37,353 bases of DNA. It comes from Alloprevotella tannerae ATCC 51259 (GTDB lineage Bacteria > Bacteroidota > Bacteroidia > Bacteroidales > Bacteroidaceae). How positions within the stretch are numbered: the stretch's first letter is position 1; every line of letters begins with the position of its first letter. The position numbers were made by a program, and so were the translations under genes. Shown one piece after another: positions 9,070-17,374 of this stretch. The stretch covers positions 438,807 to 476,159 of the forward strand of contig NZ_GG700642.1 of the NCBI RefSeq assembly GCF_000159995.1, read 5' to 3'. A model generated the notes under the pieces. It did no database searches. It was not told where the DNA came from and saw nothing but the letters and a program-made list of their open reading frames with translations.

Positions 9070-9157
9070 GCTTGAAAAAGGAAAACTTAAGGTGAAAAAA
9101 GGAGGATTTACGACAGAACAAGGAGAATTTATGATTAAATGCGCAAAACACGGGAGT
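9070..9157. repeat. 22-bp degenerate tandem array upstream of the TetR gene
   Basis: Units at 9070-9091, 9092-9113 and 9114-9135 share a GAAnAAGGAnnATTTA-like core at exact 22-base spacing. A weaker fourth unit may run to 9157. The array ends about 40 bases before the TetR -7 box, so it could lie in a region contacted by RNA polymerase or regulators. Confidence 0.5.
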
Positions 9158-9197
9158 TTTTCAAGTGAATAGGGATCTTATTTGGTCATCTTTTTTT

Positions 9198-9205
9198 TAC
9201 ATTTG
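9198..9205 (+). promoter_or_regulatory. -7 box (TACATTTG) of the TetR gene
   Basis: TACATTTG matches TAnnTTTG. Transcription from it would begin near 9211, downstream of the alternative ATG at 9165, which supports 9234 as the true start of the regulator. Confidence 0.55.
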
Positions 9206-9233
9206 CACGTTATTTGGAATTAAGTTAGAAAAG

Positions 9234-9854
9234 ATGCGGGAAGAAAGCCTACAGAATCATGTTATAGCAACGGCACAAAAACTATTTTACAAGGAAGGCG
9301 TGCGCGCCGTGACGATGGACAAGGTAGCGCAAAGTTTGCGTATGTCTAAGCGCACGCTCTACGAATTATTTACCGACAAGGAAGATCTTCTCGTGGCCTG
9401 TGTCGCAGCTTCTCACAAGGATTTTAAGGATAAGATGCGCAAAGCTTCGAAGCCGGAAGATACCGTAATCGACATCATTTTGCGCACGTTCTCTTATCGG
9501 CTGAAATGGGCTAAGAATATTTCGCCCACATTCTTTTCGGAGACGAGCAACTACCCGAAAGTCGTGACTTTATTCGAAAATCATCGAGAGGATATGCGGG
9601 TCGATTTTTGCGAGTTCTATCATCGAGGCGTGCAAGAAGGCCTTTTTATCGACCGATTGAACCCGCAATTACTCTATTTGTCTTTTATCACAATGATGCC
9701 GGCTGTGCGGGCTTACTCGACAAAAGACCCTTTGCGCCCCTTCGACTTCTTTCTCAACACCTATTTCGTACACGTGAGGGGCTTTGCAACGGAAAAGGGC
9801 CGCCAACTGTTGGATGAATTTGTCGTCAACTATCGACGCGAGCACCACCTCTAA
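9234..9854 (+). CDS. TetR/AcrR family transcriptional regulator
   Basis: One-component regulator of 206 residues. The helix-turn-helix lies at about residues 7-53: IATAQKLFYKEGVRAVTMDK followed by VAQSLRMSKRTLYELFTDKE, the canonical TetR recognition segment with the YxxFxxKE ending. The rest (about 60-206) is the helical ligand-binding part, of unknown ligand. The start is placed at 9234; the in-frame ATG at 9165 would add 23 hydrophobic residues with no place in the family and lies upstream of the likely transcription start. It is not next to an obvious efflux operon, since maeB is divergent and argR convergent, so its target is unclear; repression of maeB or itself is possible. Confidence 0.88.
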   Translation: MREESLQNHVIATAQKLFYKEGVRAVTMDKVAQSLRMSKRTLYELFTDKEDLLVACVAASHKDFKDKMRKASKPEDTVIDIILRTFSYRLKWAKNISPTFFSETSNYPKVVTLFENHREDMRVDFCEFYHRGVQEGLFIDRLNPQLLYLSFITMMPAVRAYSTKDPLRPFDFFLNTYFVHVRGFATEKGRQLLDEFVVNYRREHHL

Positions 9855-9988
9855 GTTGCAGAGCGCTTGGCTATAACAAAACGGCGGGCAAGCCTTGGTT
9901 TTGCTCTCTTATATATAAAATATGTGGTTTCGCCCCTTCGACAGCAAGGTGAGCACTCCGCACTTTCCCACCTCTTTATACAAAACAT

Positions 9989-10022
9989 CCGGCGTGTTGC
10001 GCTATCAAAGCGTACACGCCGG
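9989..10022. terminator. Strong hairpin between convergent TetR and argR genes
   Basis: CCGGCGTGT-T-GCGCT, loop ATCA, then AAGCG-T-ACACGCCGG: an almost perfect 14-15 pair stem in the gap between two converging genes. No U-run follows on either strand, so termination is inferred from position. The remainder of the 9855-10184 gap shows nothing else. Confidence 0.5.
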
Positions 10023-10184
10023 CTTCATACATTATGAACTCTATGCAATCTTTGGGTACCTAATCGCCGAAAATTACTTCGGCGCTACCAACTAACATTC
10101 GCCATATCCGTACTCTTGCTCCTGCTTTCAGCATACTTCGCACAGCATGTCGAAAGCAGAAAACAGGGAATCAAAGCTCCGCCT

Positions 10185-10664
10185 TTAGAAGTGGATACTT
10201 TTCAGCGCCGGCAAGAGTTCTGCGAGGTCGTCGATCAATTCTTGCTCCGTCTTGCCATCAAGGCGGGCCACGAAAATCGTATCATATCCGGCGATTGTGC
10301 CTGCTACGGAAGGCATATGGCTGATATCTATATCAGCAGCCAAGCCGCGAGCATAGCCGGGGCGCGTATGAAGCACGAGCAAGTTGCCCGACTTTCTCAC
10401 TTCAGCCAAACCTGAGTTGCGAAGATATTCGGGCAGCACCTCGGGCGCTACAGTGCGTTGATACGTGTCGCGTTGCGGCAAGATATACTGAAACCCTTCG
10501 CGCGTTCTGATCTTGGCTGCGCCCAAGCTGCGCAAGTCGTGCGACAAGGTGGGCTGAGAAACACTAAAGCCGGCATCGGCCAACTCACGTAAAAGGTCGG
10601 CCTGTGTAGCCGAAGTACGGTTAGATAAAATTACGCGTAGCGCGTCTAATCTTGGAGCTTTCAT
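10185..10664 (-). CDS. argR: Arginine repressor ArgR
   Basis: DNA-binding hexameric regulator of arginine metabolism, 159 residues from the ATG at 10664. The upstream in-frame start at 10691 adds nine residues with no family match. The N-terminal winged helix shows ATQADLLRELADAGFSVSQPTLSHDLRSLG (in two halves: the TQADLL helix and the VSQPTLSHDLR recognition helix). The C-terminal oligomerisation and arginine-binding domain carries GTIAGYDTIFV, where GTIAG and the following Asp of the usual GTIAGDDT are kept and the first Asp is Tyr. No arginine biosynthesis genes are adjacent. Two -7 boxes lie upstream; no clear ARG box was seen. Confidence 0.92.
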   Translation of the reverse strand: MKAPRLDALRVILSNRTSATQADLLRELADAGFSVSQPTLSHDLRSLGAAKIRTREGFQYILPQRDTYQRTVAPEVLPEYLRNSGLAEVRKSGNLLVLHTRPGYARGLAADIDISHMPSVAGTIAGYDTIFVARLDGKTEQELIDDLAELLPALKSIHF

Positions 10665-10688
10665 CTTTATACAGGAATTAACAAAAGA

Positions 10689-10716
10689 CAAAGTTATTTA
10701 TTTGGATACAAAGGTA
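10689..10716 (-). promoter_or_regulatory. Two candidate -7 boxes upstream of argR
   Basis: On the minus strand TACCTTTG (10716-10709) and TAACTTTG (10696-10689) both match TAnnTTTG. The first gives a leader of about 40 bases, the second about 20. The rest of the 10717-11104 stretch is AT-rich with a small inverted repeat (AATGCG/CGCATT near 10825) and no gene. Confidence 0.45.
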
Positions 10717-11104
10717 CTCATTTTTGAATAGCAGTACCACTTATTTCAATAAAAATTTGCGGAGATAGCTATATTTTTTGAGTTTGGCCAGTATTCTTTA
10801 CATCTTTGGTTAAACTCCACTAAATAATGCGTAGATATTTCGCATTTATCTCAATACTTTGAGGCGTTAAACATTGCCCATACTCGACTACATCTGACTA
10901 CATGCGCAAATAAAGTGCGTTATAAACATCACATAACGAAAAATTTCACTCATACGAAGCCTCGCTGCTCACAAGTGACAAAGCCGGGGTCGCAGAGCGT
11001 GTATGATGAGTCAACGATCTACTAATTTTGACATTTTGAAGAACAATTTCATAGGCTAAAAGTCTTGATCGCAAGCCCGCAAAGCCCGATAGCGAGTTGT
11101 TTCA

Positions 11105-11175
11105 TCGTGAGCACAAACCTTTTTTGTCGTGAGGTGAAGCCTTTGTTATCGTGAGCGCAAACCTTTTTTATCGTG
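11105..11175. repeat. 22-bp tandem array beginning TCGTGA, three units plus a partial
   Basis: Units at 11105-11126, 11127-11148 and 11149-11170 each begin TCGTGA and have AA(A/G)CCTTT in the middle; a fourth starts TCGTGATAAA at 11171. Units 1 and 3 differ at only two bases (G for A, A for G), unit 2 at more. It lies in the gap between argR and the tRNA-Phe terminator. The small minus-strand reading frames over 11049-11376 are not credible genes. Confidence 0.7.
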
Positions 11176-11374
11176 ATAAAAAACGTGCAGGATTGGGCGA
11201 AAGCAGTAGGCAAGGCAGGTCTGCTGCATTTGTATCCAACTATGAGAAGCATCATACAGGACAGACGAAAGTATAAACCAAAGAAGACTGATGGGCGATA
11301 AGGCTTGCACGGGCGACGGCCGCATCTGCTGATACACGGGCAGCGCGGAAGCATCGGCAAGCCGACTTATGGGC

Positions 11375-11412
11375 ATAAAAAAACTCTCGATTTCAGATTG
11401 AAATCAAGAGTT
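11375..11412 (-). terminator. Intrinsic terminator of tRNA-Phe
   Basis: On the minus strand AACTCTTGATTTCA, a short loop, TGAAATCGAGAGTT followed by a run of T. This is a stem of about 13 pairs with one mismatch and a clear U-tract, 26 bases after the tRNA. Confidence 0.8.
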
Positions 11413-11437
11413 GAAAAACTTGCTTGAGAAATTTGTG

Positions 11438-11510
11438 TGGTGCCACCAGGAATCGAACCGGGGACACAAGGATTTTCAGTCCTTTGCTCTACCAACTGAG
11501 CTATGGCACC
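11438..11510 (-). tRNA. tRNA-Phe (GAA)
   Basis: Cloverleaf of 73 bases: acceptor GGTGCCA/TGGCACC, D arm GCTC...GAGC, anticodon stem AAGGA/TCCTT around CTGAAAA (anticodon GAA), and T loop TTCGATT. The CCA end is not encoded. The T stem reads CCCGG/CCTGG, leaving a C-U mismatch in the middle pair. Confidence 0.95.
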
Positions 11511-11532
11511 TTGCATTTTCGTTTTGCGAGTG

Positions 11533-11563
11533 CAAAGGTAGAAACACTTTTTGAATACACCAA
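11533..11563 (-). promoter_or_regulatory. Promoter of tRNA-Phe
   Basis: Minus strand TTG (11563-11561), 20 bases, TACCTTTG (11540-11533), located 22 bases upstream of the tRNA 5' end. Good match to the Bacteroidetes consensus. Confidence 0.65.
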
Positions 11564-11644
11564 GCGTTTGCCTAAGAATTTTCGAAGCATCCGTAAAATT
11601 CCTTTTTTTGCGATGTTGGAAGTCGGGCGTAATAAAAGATTCGC

Positions 11645-11652
11645 TATCTTTG
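11645..11652 (+). promoter_or_regulatory. -7 box (TATCTTTG) of pepT
   Basis: Exact TAnnTTTG match 38 bases upstream of the pepT start codon. No well-spaced -33 TTTG is seen. Confidence 0.55.
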
Positions 11653-11690
11653 CGTATCAAGCAATCATTAGAGAAATAAACCATATACCA

Positions 11691-12920
11691 ATGAATATTG
11701 TAGATAGATTTTTGGCCTATACGCAATTTGACACACAATCGGCCGAAGATGCAGGCAAAACGCCAAGTACTGACAAGCAAATGACCTTCGCTCGCTACCT
11801 GCGCGATGAGTTGGTCCAAATCGGATTAAAGGACGTGGAGCTCGACGATGAGGGTTATCTTTATGCAACATTGCCCTCAAATACGAAAAAGAAAGCTCCG
11901 ACGATCGGTTTTATCGCGCATATGGACACCAGTCCGGACGCTTCGGGTGCTAACATCAAACCGCGCATCGTCAAAGCTTATGACGGGACGGACATTGTAT
12001 TGGATGCCGCAGCCGGAATCGTGACGAGCGTGGAAAAATTTCCGGAACTCAAGCGCCACATTGGCGAGGATATCATCGTGACCGACGGACATACGCTGCT
12101 GGGGGCGGACGATAAGGCCGGCATAGCGGAAATTGTGCAAGCGATGGTCTACCTTATGGAGCATCCGGAGATAGAGCACGGAAAAATTCGCGTAGGTTTT
12201 AACCCCGACGAGGAGATCGGCTTGGGTGCGCATAAGTTTGACGTCGAAAAGTTTGGCTGCGAATGGGCTTATACGATGGACGGCAGCGAACTGGGCGAAT
12301 TGGAGTTTGAGAACTTCAACGCGGCGGTTGCTAAAATCGACATCACGGGCGTCAGCGTACACCCCGGTTATGCTAAGGATAAGATGATCAATGCTTGCCG
12401 CGTAGCTACGGATTTCATAAACTTACTTCCGGCTAATGAAGTGCCGGAGAAAACGGACGGCTATCAAGGCTTCTTCCACCTTATCGGGATGGAAGGCGGC
12501 GTAGAGAAAGCTTCGCTCACTTATATCATTCGCGATCACGATCGCCAGAAGTTTGAAGATCGCAAAAAGCTCATCATCGAGGCCGGCGAAAAAATCAATG
12601 CGCAATATGGCGAGGGAACAATAAATCTCGTAGTCAAAGATCAGTATTATAATATGCGTGAGAAGATCGACCCGGTAATGCACGTGACGGATTTAGCCAT
12701 AAAGGCGATGGAAGAAGCGGGCGTTTCACCACGCGTAAAAGCGATTCGCGGCGGCACAGACGGTGCTCAGTTATCGTTTAAGGGACTCCCCTGCCCTAAT
12801 ATCTTTGCCGGCGGACTGAATTTTCACGGCCCGCACGAGTTCTTGCCGATTCCGAATATGGAAAAGGCGATGGAAGTGGTCGTGAATATCTGTCGACTCA
12901 CGGCAGATTTCAACGAGTAA
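11691..12920 (+). CDS. pepT: Peptidase T (tripeptide aminopeptidase)
   Basis: Cytoplasmic M20B zinc metalloenzyme of 409 residues, matching the usual PepT length of about 408, that removes the N-terminal residue of tripeptides. The start is the ATG at 11691 (MNIVDRFL); the frame is open upstream through the antisense tRNA, but that part is not protein. Ligands align with E. coli PepT: His77 and Asp79 in [11 protein letters not shown], Asp140 in LLGADDKAG, catalytic Glu174 and Glu175 in NPDEEIG, Asp197 in TMDGSE, and the late His in HGPHEF. It is monocistronic, with a promoter box at 11645 and a terminator 19 bases after the stop. Peptide use fits an amino-acid-fermenting anaerobe. Confidence 0.95.
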   Translation: MNIVDRFLAYTQFDTQSAEDAGKTPSTDKQMTFARYLRDELVQIGLKDVELDDEGYLYATLPSNTKKKAPTIGFIAHMDTSPDASGANIKPRIVKAYDGTDIVLDAAAGIVTSVEKFPELKRHIGEDIIVTDGHTLLGADDKAGIAEIVQAMVYLMEHPEIEHGKIRVGFNPDEEIGLGAHKFDVEKFGCEWAYTMDGSELGELEFENFNAAVAKIDITGVSVHPGYAKDKMINACRVATDFINLLPANEVPEKTDGYQGFFHLIGMEGGVEKASLTYIIRDHDRQKFEDRKKLIIEAGEKINAQYGEGTINLVVKDQYYNMREKIDPVMHVTDLAIKAMEEAGVSPRVKAIRGGTDGAQLSFKGLPCPNIFAGGLNFHGPHEFLPIPNMEKAMEVVVNICRLTADFNE

Positions 12921-12938
12921 GCCGACTTTTACCTTATT

Positions 12939-12975
12939 GTACCGGCGCTATCAGAAGCGTCGGTACTTCCTTTTC
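12939..12975 (+). terminator. Terminator after pepT
   Basis: GTACCG-G-CGCT, loop, AGCG-T-CGGTAC (12939-12966) followed by TTCCTTTTCT. Typical stem plus U-rich tail, placed directly between pepT and the antiporter gene. Confidence 0.7.
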
Positions 12976-12986
12976 TATGCTCGGAG

Positions 12987-15284
12987 ATGAATTTTATATC
13001 AGACTTAGCACTCATTCTTGTCATAGCCGGCATCACCGGCCTTATATTTAAACGCCTGCGGCAACCGCTGATCTTGGGTTACATCCTGGCCGGCTTTTTG
13101 GCCAGCCCGCATATGACGTTTTTTCCGTCGGTGAGGGACACATCCAGCATCCACACGTGGGCAGATATAGGTATTATCTTCTTAATGTTTGCCTTAGGCC
13201 TCGAGTTTTCTTTCAAGAAGCTCGTCAAGATGGGCACCGGACCAATCATAACGGCCGTCTCGATCATCCTTTTTATGATGACGATGGGTACACTCATAGG
13301 CCAAACCTTTGGTTGGTCGGAGATGAACAGTCTGTTTTTGGGCGGAATGCTCGCCATGTCGTCAACGACGATTATTTATAAGTCGTTTAGCGAACTCGGT
13401 TTGCTACAACAGAAGTTTGCAGGCAGGGTTATTAGTGTGCTAATCTTAGAAGATATCTTCGGCATCTTGCTGATGGTCGTGCTACCGGCGCTCGCGGCAT
13501 CGAATAAGTTTGAGGGGCAGGAACTCATTATGAGCTTCGTAAAGTTGTTTTTCTTCCTTATTCTTTGGTTTGTGGTGGGTATTTACATCGTTCCGCAAAT
13601 TTTTCGGAGTTTCAAGAAATGGCTGAACGCGGAAACGCTATTAGTTTTCAGCGTAGGCCTGTGCTTCTTGATGGTATTTTTGGCCGAAAAAGCCGGTTAC
13701 AGTAGCGCCTTGGGCGCATTCTTGATCGGTAGCATCCTAGCTGAGACGATCGAAGCTGAAGCGATTGAGAAGGTAATTTCTTCCGTGAAGGACTTGTTTG
13801 GCGCTATATTCTTTGTCAGTGTAGGTATGCTTGTTGATCCCGCAATATTACTAGAATATTGGGCGCCAATCGTGGTTATTGTCGCGGCAATCCTTATCGG
13901 GCAAATGATTTTCGGCACAATCGGCTACTTACTCTCGGGCTTGCCGCTCAAGACGGCGATGCAATGCGGTTTTAGTATGGCTCAAATCGGCGAGTTTTCG
14001 TTTATCCTCGCCTCACTCGGCATTACGCTCGGCGTGACGAGTGACTTCCTTTATCCGGTTGTGGTGGCGGCTTCAATCATTACAACTTTCCTCACGCCGT
14101 ATATGATCAAACTGAGTCTGCCGGCTTACAAACGCCTGGAAAAGTTACTGCCTCGGAAGGTGACGCGCCGACTTTCGGATCGTTCAACCGCAGGCAAAGA
14201 GATGCCGGCTTCGGGCTGGCGCGTGATGTTTACGGGGCAACTCGTTATTGTCGTGACTTATCTCGTCCTATCCTTTTCGGCGATCGGTATTTCCTTTACG
14301 GTTATTCTGCCTTTCCTGCGCGGTCTGCTGACGCATTGGGGAGGTAATGTGGTCGGAGGTTTGCTCACGTTCTTCGGGGTTTCAGTCTTTCTGCGGCCGA
14401 TTGTGATGAAAAAAATCCACGCTCAACAAGTCAAGCAATGGCGTTTGAATGGCGCAAAGCGCAGTTTGCTGTTTTTCTATTTGAGCATTGCGCTTCGCTT
14501 TTTCATTTCCACACTGGCCACCTACTATATCCTAAACTATTTGTCCCCATTTAAATGGTACTGGCACTTATTGGCGGCAGCCTTGCTCGTAGCGCTGATT
14601 ACGATGGATCGAATCTTTGGCTTTAAAAACCAGTTTTCAAAGCGCGTGAAGTATGTCAGCATCCGCTTGGAGCGAACTTTTACCCATAATCTTCGCCAAC
14701 GGGAGTGGAAAGCCGCGGCGCGGCGACCGGGCTACGCAAGAACGCTCGATAGGCACGATTTACACCTTTCTCAACTCGTATTACCCAACAATTCGGCTTG
14801 GGGAGGTCTGACTTTAGCTCAACTTAACTTTGGGCAAACAGACGGCGTTATGATCGCCGCAATTGTGCGTGGCGGCAATAGGGTTAACATTCCGGATGGC
14901 AACACGATGCTTTTCCCGCAAGATACCATAGAAGTAATTGGCGACGACGACAGTTTGGAAGCCTTGGCCAAGCGTATGCAAGCGGAAATCGTAACCGGCA
15001 ATAAGCGGGTCCTCAACCACCGCCTCGACATCAAGCATATTACGATCGGCAGCAAATCTCCCTTCTGCGAAAAGACAATTTTTGAAAGCGGCATCAGAGA
15101 AGATTACAATTGTATGGTTGTTGGCTTCGAGGACGAGGAGGAAGAGAGCAACGCGATCAACATTGCCGTGGCCAATAGGCGCATCGTAAAAGGCGACACC
15201 ATCTGGTTGGTAGGAGAAGAAAAGGACTTGAAGCAAATCAAGTTGGCCAACGCCGGCTCGAACCCTACCGCTAAGCAAGTCTAA
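12987..15284 (+). CDS. Cation:proton antiporter (CPA2/Kef type) with two C-terminal TrkA_C domains
   Basis: Inner-membrane protein of 765 residues. Residues 1 to about 380 form the Na+/H+ exchanger domain, with family segments RQPLILGYILAGFL (about 25-38), IGIIFLMFALGLEF (about 57-70), LEDIFGILLM with the ion-binding Asp, GAFLIGSILAET and FGAIFFVSVGM. A further block of about four helices (about 410-560) follows. The C-terminus holds two TrkA_C-like ligand-sensing domains (about 613-680 and 690-760), recognised by the DGNTMLFPQDTIEVIGDDDS and VKGDTIWLVGEEKDL endings. No Rossmann NAD-binding TrkA_N domain is visible. It probably exchanges K+ or Na+ for protons under control of a nucleotide or other ligand; the ion is not decidable here. 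Confidence 0.88.
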   Translation: MNFISDLALILVIAGITGLIFKRLRQPLILGYILAGFLASPHMTFFPSVRDTSSIHTWADIGIIFLMFALGLEFSFKKLVKMGTGPIITAVSIILFMMTMGTLIGQTFGWSEMNSLFLGGMLAMSSTTIIYKSFSELGLLQQKFAGRVISVLILEDIFGILLMVVLPALAASNKFEGQELIMSFVKLFFFLILWFVVGIYIVPQIFRSFKKWLNAETLLVFSVGLCFLMVFLAEKAGYSSALGAFLIGSILAETIEAEAIEKVISSVKDLFGAIFFVSVGMLVDPAILLEYWAPIVVIVAAILIGQMIFGTIGYLLSGLPLKTAMQCGFSMAQIGEFSFILASLGITLGVTSDFLYPVVVAASIITTFLTPYMIKLSLPAYKRLEKLLPRKVTRRLSDRSTAGKEMPASGWRVMFTGQLVIVVTYLVLSFSAIGISFTVILPFLRGLLTHWGGNVVGGLLTFFGVSVFLRPIVMKKIHAQQVKQWRLNGAKRSLLFFYLSIALRFFISTLATYYILNYLSPFKWYWHLLAAALLVALITMDRIFGFKNQFSKRVKYVSIRLERTFTHNLRQREWKAAARRPGYARTLDRHDLHLSQLVLPNNSAWGGLTLAQLNFGQTDGVMIAAIVRGGNRVNIPDGNTMLFPQDTIEVIGDDDSLEALAKRMQAEIVTGNKRVLNHRLDIKHITIGSKSPFCEKTIFESGIREDYNCMVVGFEDEEEESNAINIAVANRRIVKGDTIWLVGEEKDLKQIKLANAGSNPTAKQV

Positions 15285-15351
15285 ACCGCCAAGCGCCAGA
15301 ATCAACTTGACAGTAAACTAGAATCATTCATTATATATAAGAGATAAGGCT

Positions 15352-15831
15352 ATGAAATTTGAATCAAATACGGATTGGATCAACTTTGCAAAAGAACAAA
15401 CACACAACGACAAAACCGTTATGGACGAAGTCAACGCTTGCGCCCAATCGCCCAAGACTTTTATTAGCGAGAAAGCACTTCAGATGAAGTCGACCGCTTT
15501 CCGCAACGACTATATTTCGCTGGCTGAAGATATGACGAATGCATCCGATCAGGAAGCATTTATCCAATGTCTGCAATATTTGCTGGAAGACGCCGACTAT
15601 TTAGCATTCGTCGACAAGCACGCAGGCGTGGAGGCCTTCTGTTGGCGCATCAACGAGCAAAAGGCTGTGAAGCAGCGCGGACTCCGCATTTCCTCTAAGA
15701 ATCTCACGCTCGGCGCAGACGCTATGCAATGGGTAGCGGAAATCAACGCACTTTGGAAACCGGAAGGCTTGCAGTTGGTCTTCCTCGAAGAAGGTCCTGC
15801 ACAATTCTATACGATCGCCGCGCGCGACTAA
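15352..15831 (+). CDS. Hypothetical protein, 159 aa
   Basis: Soluble, mildly acidic protein without signal peptide or membrane segment. I do not recognise a family. Composition is mostly helical (residues 1-95) with a short beta-like end (VAEINALWKPEGLQLVFLEE). It follows the antiporter gene by 67 bases in the same direction and ends 15 bases before a perfect inverted repeat, so it could be co-transcribed with the antiporter. Codon use resembles its neighbours, which argues for a real and resident gene. Confidence 0.75.
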   Translation: MKFESNTDWINFAKEQTHNDKTVMDEVNACAQSPKTFISEKALQMKSTAFRNDYISLAEDMTNASDQEAFIQCLQYLLEDADYLAFVDKHAGVEAFCWRINEQKAVKQRGLRISSKNLTLGADAMQWVAEINALWKPEGLQLVFLEEGPAQFYTIAARD

Positions 15832-15846
15832 CAGTATCCCCACAAC

Positions 15847-15900
15847 ATAAGAGGTGATTATTGCCGGTCTTTCCTGCACCGCGCGATAATCACCTCTTAT
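15847..15900. terminator. Bidirectional terminator with perfect 15-bp arms
   Basis: ATAAGAGGTGATTAT (15847-15861) and ATAATCACCTCTTAT (15886-15900) are perfect inverted arms around a 24-base loop, between converging genes (hypothetical protein and manA). Confidence 0.7.
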
Positions 15901-15933
15901 TATATAATGTCTCCCACTCAAGATGTGGACACC

Positions 15934-16905
15934 TTATTCCACAAAAGCCTCCATAAAGGCAAAAGATGCTTGAGGTTCGATCTCCAAATACTGCGTCGTT
16001 GCCGGCAACAACACACTCCCACCTGCTTGTAGCGTAAACCGATTTCCCAAATCGTCAGTGCAAACGGCCGCTCCCTCGTAAGCTACAAGCACCACAAAAC
16101 TATCCAGATCCGAATAGCCGGCGTGAAAGGGCTGATTCAAACGCCCCAAACGCGTAGAGAAAGCACTACAATGCACCAATGGCACCCTTTTGTTCCACGC
16201 TTGATCATAAGCCACGGGATCCGGGCGGCAATCATTAAAGTTCAGCGCCATCTTGGCCTGTTCCGTGTGCAACTCCCGCTTTTTTCCATCCTTCCCGATG
16301 CGGTCAAAATCATAGACGCGAAAGGTATCATCGCTCGCCTGCTGAATTTCTATCAGCAAGTTGCCGGCACCGATACTATGAATCCTACCCGCCGGAATGA
16401 AGAAACAATCGCCGGCTGCCGACGGCTGCGTATGGAGCAAGTCCAAGAAGTTTCCCTCGTGTAGCGCCTTTTCATAAAGTTCGGGCGTCAAAGGACGATC
16501 GAACCCCATATATAATTGTGTATCCTCCGACGCCCCTACGATAAACCACATTTCAGATTTACCATACGGATGCCCCATTTTATGGGCGATTTCGTCATTG
16601 GGATGCACCTGAATACTCAAATCTTGAGCGGCTGAAATAAACTTTACGAGTAGCGGAAACTTATTTCCGAAGCGTGAAAAGTTCTTTTTCCCCACGAGTT
16701 CCGCGCCGTAACGATCAATCAAGTCGCAGATCGTCAAGCCCTTGTCCTTGCCTTCACTCACAAGCGTCGCCGCACCGGCCACGCCGGAAAGCTCCCAACT
16801 TTCTCCCACGTTCTCTGCGTCCGTCTTGATTTGTTTCAAGCGGATAATCTCTTGTCCGCCCCAAAGGGTTGACTTGAGCAGGGGTTGGAAGAAATATGGT
16901 TGCAT
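15934..16905 (-). CDS. manA: Mannose-6-phosphate isomerase, class I
   Basis: Cupin-type zinc enzyme of 323 residues that interconverts mannose-6-phosphate and fructose-6-phosphate, feeding GDP-mannose synthesis or mannose use. Zinc ligands are in IQVHPND (Gln and His, about 97-103), KSEMWFI (Glu, about 116) and IPAGRIHSIG (His, about 175). The length matches the short Bacillus/Bacteroidetes form. The ATG at 16905 is preferred; a TTG two codons earlier is also in frame. No promoter motif was recognised on its upstream side. Confidence 0.92.
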   Translation of the reverse strand: MQPYFFQPLLKSTLWGGQEIIRLKQIKTDAENVGESWELSGVAGAATLVSEGKDKGLTICDLIDRYGAELVGKKNFSRFGNKFPLLVKFISAAQDLSIQVHPNDEIAHKMGHPYGKSEMWFIVGASEDTQLYMGFDRPLTPELYEKALHEGNFLDLLHTQPSAAGDCFFIPAGRIHSIGAGNLLIEIQQASDDTFRVYDFDRIGKDGKKRELHTEQAKMALNFNDCRPDPVAYDQAWNKRVPLVHCSAFSTRLGRLNQPFHAGYSDLDSFVVLVAYEGAAVCTDDLGNRFTLQAGGSVLLPATTQYLEIEPQASFAFMEAFVE

Positions 16906-17033
16906 AGACAATGCACTTTATATAAGTGGCGAATTTACGGATAAATCGTTACTTTGCCAATACTTTCTATCGAAAAGGCACAACCATAGGCCGACAATAA
17001 GCCATCTTCACCCGCCAACTGCTCTTTTTGCTA

Positions 17034-17149
17034 TACTTCCCCCACTATTTATAGGCCCATTGCCCTACAGCAGCGGTGGCGAGGGCTAATCGCAACATCA
17101 TCTGCCCTCCGTTTTTCTGCGTCATCTCCTCCACTTTTTCGGCTTTTCT
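17034..17149. repeat. Possible degenerate 22-bp array (weak)
   Basis: CCTCC(G/A)...TTTTTC occurs at 17106 and again at 17128, exactly 22 bases apart, and a related CCCCCACTATTTATAGG lies at 17039. The other spacings are imperfect. It sits in the 463-base gap between manA and the PadR promoter; apart from this and the promoter/operator nothing is seen there. Confidence 0.25.
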
Positions 17150-17188
17150 TGGCTCAAAGATTAAAATAACGTTAAAACAAAGCATTTT

Positions 17189-17217
17189 CTTAGTACTTTG
17201 TTTTGCATAGTACTAAG
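17189..17217. promoter_or_regulatory. Inverted repeat overlapping the PadR promoter (candidate operator)
   Basis: CTTAGTACT (17189-17197) and AGTACTAAG (17209-17217) are perfect 9-base inverted arms separated by 11 bases. The -33 element TTTG (17202-17205) lies in the spacer, so a dimer bound here would block RNA polymerase. PadR-family proteins commonly repress their own operon; binding by this one is inferred. Confidence 0.65.
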
Positions 17218-17232
17218 TTCTACATACTTTTG
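17202..17232 (+). promoter_or_regulatory. Promoter of the padR-pspC operon
   Basis: TTTG (17202-17205), 19 bases, TACTTTTG (17225-17232): one of the best Bacteroidetes-type promoters in the window. The leader before the start at 17375 would be about 135 bases. Confidence 0.75.
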
Positions 17233-17374
17233 TGCCGTGCAAGGTATTTAATATTTTAGATTCAAGCGCTGAAAGTTCACGAATCCGGCGTTTCTGTCCA
17301 AAAATCAATTGAGGAAGCCGCAATTGCGCCAAGCACACCAAAAGAAAGAGTAAGACAAACCACTATATTGAATT

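Noticed and set aside
9165-9233. Upstream start for the TetR regulator
   Set aside because: Adds 23 hydrophobic residues and lies upstream of the predicted transcription start from TACATTTG at 9198-9205.
11049-11376. Minus-strand frames of 76 and 103 codons downstream of the tRNA-Phe terminator
   Set aside because: They overlap the 22-bp array and each other, and the sequence does not look like a protein.
11424-11690. Longer pepT start reaching back through the tRNA-Phe gene
   Set aside because: The first 89 codons are the complement of the tRNA and its promoter; the true PepT start is MNIVDRF at 11691.
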